NCBI RefSeq assembly: GCF_000006405.1
Contig: NW_003214267.1
Span: 1-32,209 of the forward strand
From: Perkinsus marinus ATCC 50983
Taxonomy: Eukaryota; Perkinsozoa; Perkinsida; Perkinsidae
DNA length: 32,209 nt
Direction: 5' to 3'
Shown here: in pieces, positions 26,187 to 32,209 of the stretch
Numbering within the stretch: the stretch's first letter is position 1
How the letters are laid out: the number at the start of each line of letters is the position of its first letter
Program-made: the position numbers and the translations under genes
Notes under the pieces: model-generated
What the model saw: only the letters and a program-made list of their open reading frames with translations
Databases searched by the model: none
Told to the model about the DNA's origin: nothing

Positions 26187-28708
26187 ATGAATAGCAGACG
26201 GAAAAACGCATCTCGAGAAGTGAGCAAGACTCTCCCAATGGGCATTGCCGAATGATGTTTGCTACTTCAGGTAGCAGCATTAGTGGCCTCAATGGTGCCA
26301 TACGGCGATAACGCCTCCCAATTACGGTGAGATTAATCAACTTCAGCGATACGTTCGCCAGAATAAATTCATTCAAGTTGCTTCGTAGAGCTTAAATTCC
26401 ATCTCACTGGTGCAAGCGTCTAGGTTAGAACCTCAGCCGCTGAAGAACCTCAGTAGATTCTTACGCTGTGTAAGAATATTCTAGGTCAGTAAAATTGACG
26501 TGTATTCCTCGTACGATTAACGAAATTTACTCGTAGATCGAACAACTGAGTTGACATATAAAACTTGACGATACAAAAGACAGTCCTTTGAGAACTTGGC
26601 TTACTGACTCAGTGATACTGAGCTGTAGTGCCCCTATTTGATATTCAGTTGCTGCTAGTCCAACTGTTCGACTCCAGCATTGCTAGGTTCACTTATGGAC
26701 TGGAGACTATAGTGGAAGAGCACCGAAAGAAAATAGAAGACGTTGAACGAAGAGTGAGTTGATCTTTGAATTCGATTCCTGTCGTTATTCACTTCGATGT
26801 GGAATCTCCGCTGGTACAAAAGCTGCTGGTCAATTCCTCCTCTTACCAGTTGAACCTCCGAGCTCCAATCTCGCAAAAAAAACTCTATATCTTCTATCCC
26901 CAATTCCAGTGGATTCCGAGTGAATTCACAGAGGATTGTGTTGATCTCAAAGCAATTCCTAAAATCGAAGCCGATAATCGGCTTCGATTTTAGGGATTGT
27001 CGAGAATAATTCTCGGATTCATTTCCCTCTACGAGCTCAGAACTGATTCCTAATCTCGGGATTAGCTAGATCTTTCTAATCTCGAGATCGGTTCGTCGAA
27101 CAACTCGAAGAAGATTCATCCGTACGGGGTATGTCATACCCGGTATGACTACTGTGGGGATGTTCATCGAGAATTCTGTTCAGCTGGAAGATGAAAGACT
27201 GCATCGACGTGCTCGAGAAGAGGAGCTCGAAACATTAAGAGCTACAGTGACCGCTATAGAGACAGAAAACGCCCAGCTCAAATGTCGACTTGCTAAACGG
27301 GTATGCTCTCCCCTGGTTTGGGACCTTCAGCTCGGGTGAAAACGGCCGTAGTCTCATTAGGATTCGTACGGACCCATATACACTACCCCAGTAGTGGCAA
27401 CGATCGAGGCGATGAAGAGGGATCGACTCGTCATGGACACGCAAATAATGAAGATCGTTGAGCGAGCTCGTGCTCTGGAGCGCGAGAAAGAGGAGTGGTT
27501 GGTTGAGAAAGAGCAACTCGAAAAGCATTTGAAAGAACTCGTTGGAAGATGTGAACGAATGGCGGAAAAGCTGGGCGCGAAGGAAATTTTGCGGCTGAAA
27601 GTCGCTCATGCTGACGAGACTGTTGCGGACTACAAAATCCGGCTTATGGAAATCGAAGAGGAGAGAAAGGCACTGTGCGAGGAGAACGAGAGCCTTCGAC
27701 AGGAACTGGTCCGACTCATGTCGAACTTTGCAATTTATTCAGCGCTAAAGGAAGACGTACGTTGTACGCACTGCGAAGAATCCATGATGCAATTCGAAGA
27801 TTTGCTGGCCCTATTCTATCGACGAGAGCGTGATTTGTTGATGAGGCTTGCATCGCCAGCTCATAGCTTGGGTGTGAGGGAAAGGATTCACGATGAGCAC
27901 CGGGGCCTTCAGCAAGGCAGCACCACTGTTGCAAGCAGTTCAGACAAGAACGCTATGTGCGATCAGTCTGTGCAGCACCAGTCGAGTTTTGCTTGGCAAA
28001 AGCCCGCAAACGATCAGGTGTCGGGGCTGAATGAACGGGTATCAATGCTCGAAGCGGAGAATGAGGAGCTCAAGGCTGGTCGTCGATCATCAGAGAGCAT
28101 AGTTGAACGACTAAAACTCGATCTAGTAGGCGCCCGAGATCTTAGCGCTGACTTGAACAACCAATTACTTGATTTTGCGCGGCCATCATCCATCATCGAA
28201 AGCGAAAGCCCACTATCACAGGTGAGCCCTTCAGACATGTACTCGTAGTAATGCGATATCTAGACGGCGTCTTCACCGTGCGTGAGAGAGTACGGTCGTT
28301 CGCCGACCGAGAGTGATATACATAGTGGATTCACTCCCCTTACGCCGAGACGTTCGCGGAGACGACGGAGTAGTTGATTCGTGGAAATGTGCCTTTCGCG
28401 GCTAATTTCGTTGAAGGTTCTTCCAGCGGCATTTACGGTTTCTTGGCGAGAGCTACAGGGCACACCCCTGATCGCGACTCCGCGACTAAGAAGATCCATG
28501 AGCTTCAGCGGATTGCACAAGAACTCACTATGCACGTGAGTGCATCAGCACTTCGAAGTGGAATTCACTTTCACTCTCACAGGTCGAAGAAAAAGAAGAG
28601 ACAATTTTCCATTTGCGGAGATTGTTGTCCGAGCATAAAGACTTTCTGGTGTCCGAGACTTCCCCTACTTCGGCTATGCCCCCCAGTGAATGTTCTGATA
28701 CTATATAG
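26187..28708 (+). CDS. Coiled-coil protein, 6 exons, about 451 residues
   Basis: Proposed exons: 26187-26219 (MNSRRKNASRE), 26649-26753, 27184-27300, 27409-28221, 28374-28535, 28583-28708 (TAG). All junctions are phase 0 and the total is 1356 nt. Long stretches have heptad-like charge patterns: YGLETIVEEHRKKIEDVERR, REEELETLRATVTAIETENA, ALEREKEEWLVEKEQLEKHL, VSMLEAENEELKAG and TKKIHELQRIAQEL. A CTHCEESM segment near the middle contains a lone CxxC. The last exon ends in a Ser/Pro-rich tail. Such proteins usually have structural roles (cytoskeleton, basal body, vesicle tethering); nothing more specific is visible. The first exon and the start of exon 4 (alternative AG at 27390, which would need another donor) are the least certain points. 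Confidence 0.7.
26958..26994. repeat. Perfect hairpin, 17-bp stem, in intron 2 of the coiled-coil gene
   Basis: CCTAAAATCGAAGCCGA-TAA-TCGGCTTCGATTTTAGG. Three smaller palindromes follow in the same 430-bp intron: CGAGAA-TAA-TTCTCG (27001-27015), CTAATC-TCGG-GATTAG (27050-27065) and GGGTATG-T-CATACCC (27127-27141). Their sequences are unrelated to one another. Confidence 0.9.
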
Positions 28709-29371
28709 TATCTATCACGACTCATTCGATAGGTTTGAGTTTGTCAACTTAAGTCCGCTGATAGCGCTAACCGAACTACGAGTGTGATGCACTACAACAC
28801 TCTTTTCCGGATTACTGGTATGGTTGAACGAAATAATCGTTGGCGGACTTTTGGTACGACGCACTACAATAAATCTCTTGGGGTTGGAATGTAGAATTAA
28901 CTAATAGTACATGATGATTGTTTCAAACAACCATCATCGGCCATCCATCGACAATCATCGTTTCATTACAAACAATTTGTTTGTAATGGGAGACGACTAA
29001 GAACGGGCTCCGTGAGCACCATTCTCTCAGTGGAGGGAGACTCGGGATACGCAGAGACGCTCTCGAAAAGCGACCTGTTCTAGCGCGATAATGCTACAAA
29101 AAGATCGCCGGCAAGAATATCTTCCGTACATTTTCCAACTGCAATACCAAAGATGACCTTTCAAAAATGACCTTTGAAAGGTGACCTGCCAGAGATAATG
29201 ATGGTGATTGTGACTTTCCTCACGACCAGTAAATTGATAAACCCAGTATTAGAGACCTGAACGACATAACTCTCTCGACCGTTTATGCTTTATGTAGTAG
29301 TTCACTTCAAGCATTGGAATTGCTGGGATGTTGTCAGTGTTCGCTGGCAAAAACCAGATCTTAGTTCTCAC
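28709..29371. other. Region without a supported gene; three hairpins
   Basis: 28911-28937 pairs ATGATGATTGTTT with AAACAACCATCAT (12 of 13). 28964-28988 has CATTACAAAC...GTTTGTAATG. 29157-29181 has CCTTTCAAA...TTTGAAAGG. The minus-strand ORF continues below 29372 but probably past a splice donor (ATC/gtgagaac). Confidence 0.45.
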
Positions 29372-29542
29372 GATGGGATGGTGAGTGTTCACCAAGTACA
29401 GATCGTCGAATACGGGCACCACCACTGTGGTGGCACCACTATGATACCCTGGCCCAGAGAAATTTGCGAGTTCAGCTCCAGTGCGAGTCCTGTATATCGC
29501 GCGCTGAGTATCATAACGGAACATCATGAGATGCCTGGCTCG
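29372..29542 (-). CDS. Internal exon of an unrecognised minus-strand gene
   Basis: A 57-codon frame lies between a good acceptor (TCTTTCCAG/CGAGCC) and a good donor (CCCATC/gtgagaac). It contains MMFRYDTQRAIYRTRTGAEL, ANFSGPGYHSGATTVVVPVF and DDLYLVNTHHPI. I recognise no family. A likely upstream exon in the same gene is 29778-29851, starting ATGGGCATGGGTCCC (MGMGPTALSRRHNRVAHTVW); the piece between (about 29683-29749) can be joined only by assuming a 28-nt intron, shorter than any other here. Joining is therefore left open. Confidence 0.4.
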
Positions 29543-29930
29543 CTGGAAAGACATAGCATGAGATAAATAAGAGCAACATGGAACTTGCGCGACCTTTGAC
29601 TCGAACTTTCGTATTTGCGTATACTACACGGATTGAGAAACAACAAATGATACCTCCTGCTTTATACGAATCTTCCCTACACCGTGCGCACGCCTAGCAG
29701 CATGCAACGTTCTGTGCCGTCGATAATCTTCGAGGCGGGCCCGTCCATTCTTTTTCAAGTAAGTTATGCAACGTCACTCTTTCGAACTCTCCCACACCGT
29801 GTGGGCCACACGGTTATGTCGTCGCGACAGTGCCGTGGGACCCATGCCCATGGAAATGTTGAGCACATTCACTGCTGCTACTCGAGGTGACCGAGGCAGA
29901 CGTCGAAACTTCGTTCGCGCACCAATTTAT

Positions 29931-30595
29931 GCCCGCAGCTTAAAACCATTTTTGTTCGAATTTCGTCTTCGCCTAGTAGTAGCGTCTATGACTATAAAAT
30001 TTGCAAATATACCCTCCATTGCATATACCTGGATTAAGCTATACAACCTGAATAGACCTCGCTACGTGCTTTGTCTCCAGAAATGAAGTTATAGCTTATC
30101 CAGGTCACGGTTTCTGTTGATGTTATGTATCCTCATCATAACTCAGCTCACCAACTGATTGTTCATATACCACTTACTTCAACATTCACTCCTTATTCGC
30201 AATTCTGTCTCCAATATACGCTTGGTTAGTTCAACACGTCTTGTATTACATTACTTTTCACAGGAAGTGACCTCATATTTATTATACTACAACACAGCGC
30301 CTTCTATCATTATATGACTACTAACATTCAACGGTCAAAATGATAACTTAGAGATGACACAATGGTCATCTCGAGATCAAAGGTGTTTCAACTACGAATA
30401 ATTCAATATCGATACTAACAGACAAGGCCATGAAGACCCGTCTGTGCACAGAACGTGAAGATGAGAGACGATGTTTGTCCTCCGTAAACTTCACATGAAT
30501 AGAAAATCGACCAGGAATGAAAAGTAGCTGCATCTTTTTATTGCAGTAAAATGCTAAATGATGAAACTACTTCGAGTAGCTGCATCATTTAATAA
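29931..30595. other. No gene supported
   Basis: AT-rich DNA between the minus-strand exon cluster and the HAD gene. A hairpin GAGATGAC-ACAATG-GTCATCTC occurs at 30351-30372, and a direct repeat GTAGCTGCATC near 30527 and 30577. The plus ORF 29766-30086 lacks recognisable features. Confidence 0.4.
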
Positions 30596-31643
30596 TCATA
30601 ACCGGCTGCCATCGAGATTAGTCGTCGCAAGCAATGTCACTTGCGAAAGAGCCAAACTGCGACTCACTTGGCTGAAAAAATCACCAAAATCACATCTATC
30701 AACGGAAGCTCGAATCTCTCTTACCGCCGTGTCGACACTTTCGATGTGCCTCGAACGTTTTCCTGTATATAGATTTATCGAAACTGAGATAATCTCGTCA
30801 TCCGAGGAGACGTCCGATTTCTCAGCAGCAGAATTGAAACATTCGGGAATAACGGTGGGGAGGAGTGTGATATTGTCGATGATGAAATCCACTCCTGGAA
30901 ACGGACCTAGGATGAGCGTCACCACGACGACAAGGAAAGAATTTTGTTCCACGACTTACCTTGCAACGTGCCATTTGGATTGACCAGAACTGTGCACCAT
31001 CCAACCTGCTTGGCCGCCTCCAAATTTGCAGGGGAGTCGTCCACCAAAATGCAAGTCGATGGGTCAGTAACGTCAGCGATCTCCATAGCAATGCCTGAGA
31101 AAAACAGCAGTGTCAACTTCATCAGCTTTTCGGTAGTGTCCCCTATTGTTTAATTCGATATCAATAGAAACACTTCAGCATGCACAATTCTATTCAAGCC
31201 TACTACTATCAAGCCTATGTCTAAAGTTCAGTGCCTGGTGCACTCATATCACCTCTCCGGATCTCTCACTCTCTTCCCAAGGTTCACGAGATCCGAGCGT
31301 TTGGTAGATGTGCATATTAATAAGAATATCACTTCTAGTGCATCTGCTTGAGACCGTCCAGCCAATTGGCGAAGGAAGTCAGCATACTACGTGAAGCCGC
31401 ACTGATACTCTCTTCACTACTATTATCATCACAGGAATACGAGCGAGGATGCTCAAACATCGAGTCGGTATTATCGACTTGCGATTATCTCTCAAGACTT
31501 CTGTTCCCTATCGAAAGGCTTACGATAACAAGTGGCATTCCTTTTCGTCTCGAAGTTGCACATTGCAGTATCAATAACATTCGGGAGGAGATCATCGATG
31601 CCCAGATATTCGAGACATCGTGAACAGTGTTGCATTGGCCCGA
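30596..31643 (-). CDS. HAD-superfamily phosphatase, Sdt1/pyrimidine 5'-nucleotidase type (5' partial)
   Basis: Exons (minus): 31524-31643, 30960-31094, 30596-30906; phases agree. The cap-side segment HCSRCLEYLGIDDLLPNVID and NFETKRNATCYRIAMEIAD precede the HAD motif IV block CILVDDSPANLEAAKQVGWC, where the DD pair binds Mg. DFIIDNITLLPTVIPECF then matches the C-terminal 'I..I..LP...P..F' of yeast Sdt1 and plant homologues. Known members remove phosphate from pyrimidine nucleotides or related small phosphoesters in the cytosol. The N-terminal nucleophile motif (DxDxT) must lie in exons further 5'; none was found up to 32209, so it is probably outside. About 80 residues of polar sequence follow the conserved core, which is longer than the usual end; an unseen intron (donor CAA/gtgagtcg near 30670) could shorten it. 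Confidence 0.75.
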
Positions 31644-32209
31644 CTGTGAGAACCCATGTGGAGACATCTGAACAACGCGCTAGTGTGAGTACCGAAGCTA
31701 GTCACGTTAGAAAAGTAATATAAATTCTATAGTATTCGAGAGGCATAACTAAATCAGTGAAAAGTGAATACAAATTATTTCATACGGGGAACTCTATCGC
31801 CACGCGATTTCTGCAGGAAACTTTCGATTTGCTGGTAGTACTATGAATGTACATATTTTCCAACTGAATATACATAATAACCAAGTGTTACAGGATTTAC
31901 TATAATGATGCTACGAGATAGTGTAATCTGTATTGTGCATCCACACACAACACTAGCAATGTTATCTTCACACTTGCACGCATACACAACCTCTCTTCTC
32001 TACTTTTCGTTGCCCTTTTTTACATTGGAATTTTTAACAGATATAGGACAGCCTCAAAAGCTATGAAATAAAATTAAGCTATTTAGCAGTGTTTCCCAAG
32101 GTCTCGGGTGAATATCAATCCTACGCCTATCAATGGGAGGCTACGAAAGAGTAGATTGGAGAGTTCACGCAGAGTAGGAGCTGATTATACTACACTCACT
32201 AATATACTA
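31644..32209. other. No gene supported; expected 5' introns of the HAD gene
   Basis: Searched on the minus strand for the HAD nucleophile exon (DLDDTLY-like) without success. The DNA is AT-rich with no long frame. It may be intron or upstream sequence of the HAD gene. Confidence 0.35.

Noticed and set aside
26766-26993. 75-codon plus ORF
   Set aside because: It lies inside intron 2 of the coiled-coil gene and runs into a 17-bp palindrome.

Overview
The window reads as nuclear DNA of an intron-rich unicellular eukaryote. Genes are split into many small exons by GT-AG introns (shortest clear ones 44, 50, 50 and 62 bp), the standard code fits, and transposon remains are common. The mix of a secreted pepsin-type protease with DSGS/DSGT active-site motifs, a prolidase, an SLC37-type transporter and a putative organellar helical-repeat protein would suit an alveolate such as a perkinsid. 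That placement is inference only (about even odds). There is one 100-N assembly gap (20598-20697).

Layout. 1-958: 3' part of a hAT DNA transposon (transposase C-terminus plus right terminus). About 967-1500: minus-strand debris that may be the 3' end of a LINE. 1848-5055 (minus): eight exons of an SLC37-type sugar-phosphate/glycerol-3-phosphate antiporter, with an in-frame stop and no recognisable last helices. 6003-7157 (minus): intronless secreted aspartic protease. 7777-11577 (minus): complete 13-exon prolidase (PEPD), 514 residues, all five metal ligands present. 12071-12127: two adjacent perfect hairpins. 12699-13499: 44-bp minisatellite with a 220-bp higher-order repeat, lying between the divergent prolidase and the next gene. 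13716-21862 (plus): a 13-exon gene of about 740 codons with a mitochondrial-type N-terminus and alpha-helical repeats. 22038-24320: mobile-element copies, one small ORF and an inverted pair of exon-like fragments. 24616-25101: a 486-bp non-autonomous hAT element of the same family as the left edge. 26187-28708 (plus): 6-exon coiled-coil protein. 29372-29851 (minus): exon-like pieces of an unrecognised gene. 30596-31643 (minus): 3' exons of a HAD-family phosphatase of the Sdt1/pyrimidine 5'-nucleotidase type.

The most interesting structure is in the introns. One repeat family of about 150-200 bp (called family 2 here) is found in introns of two unrelated genes on opposite strands. In all five intronic cases it lies in the sense direction of its host gene, and in prolidase it fills nearly a whole 216-bp intron. 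This is what introner (intron-generating) elements look like. A second family, a MITE with TTGGAGTTTCACCCG termini, has twelve copies plus a relic here and inserts in both orientations, so it serves as an internal control. Nearly every intron above 250 bp in the 13-exon gene contains a copy of one or the other. Perfect short-loop hairpins of unrelated sequence are also scattered through introns and intergenic DNA.

No operon-like or pathway linkage between the genes is evident. Exon boundaries were derived by hand from reading frame, splice-site dinucleotides, phase agreement and family resemblance. No alignment program was run.
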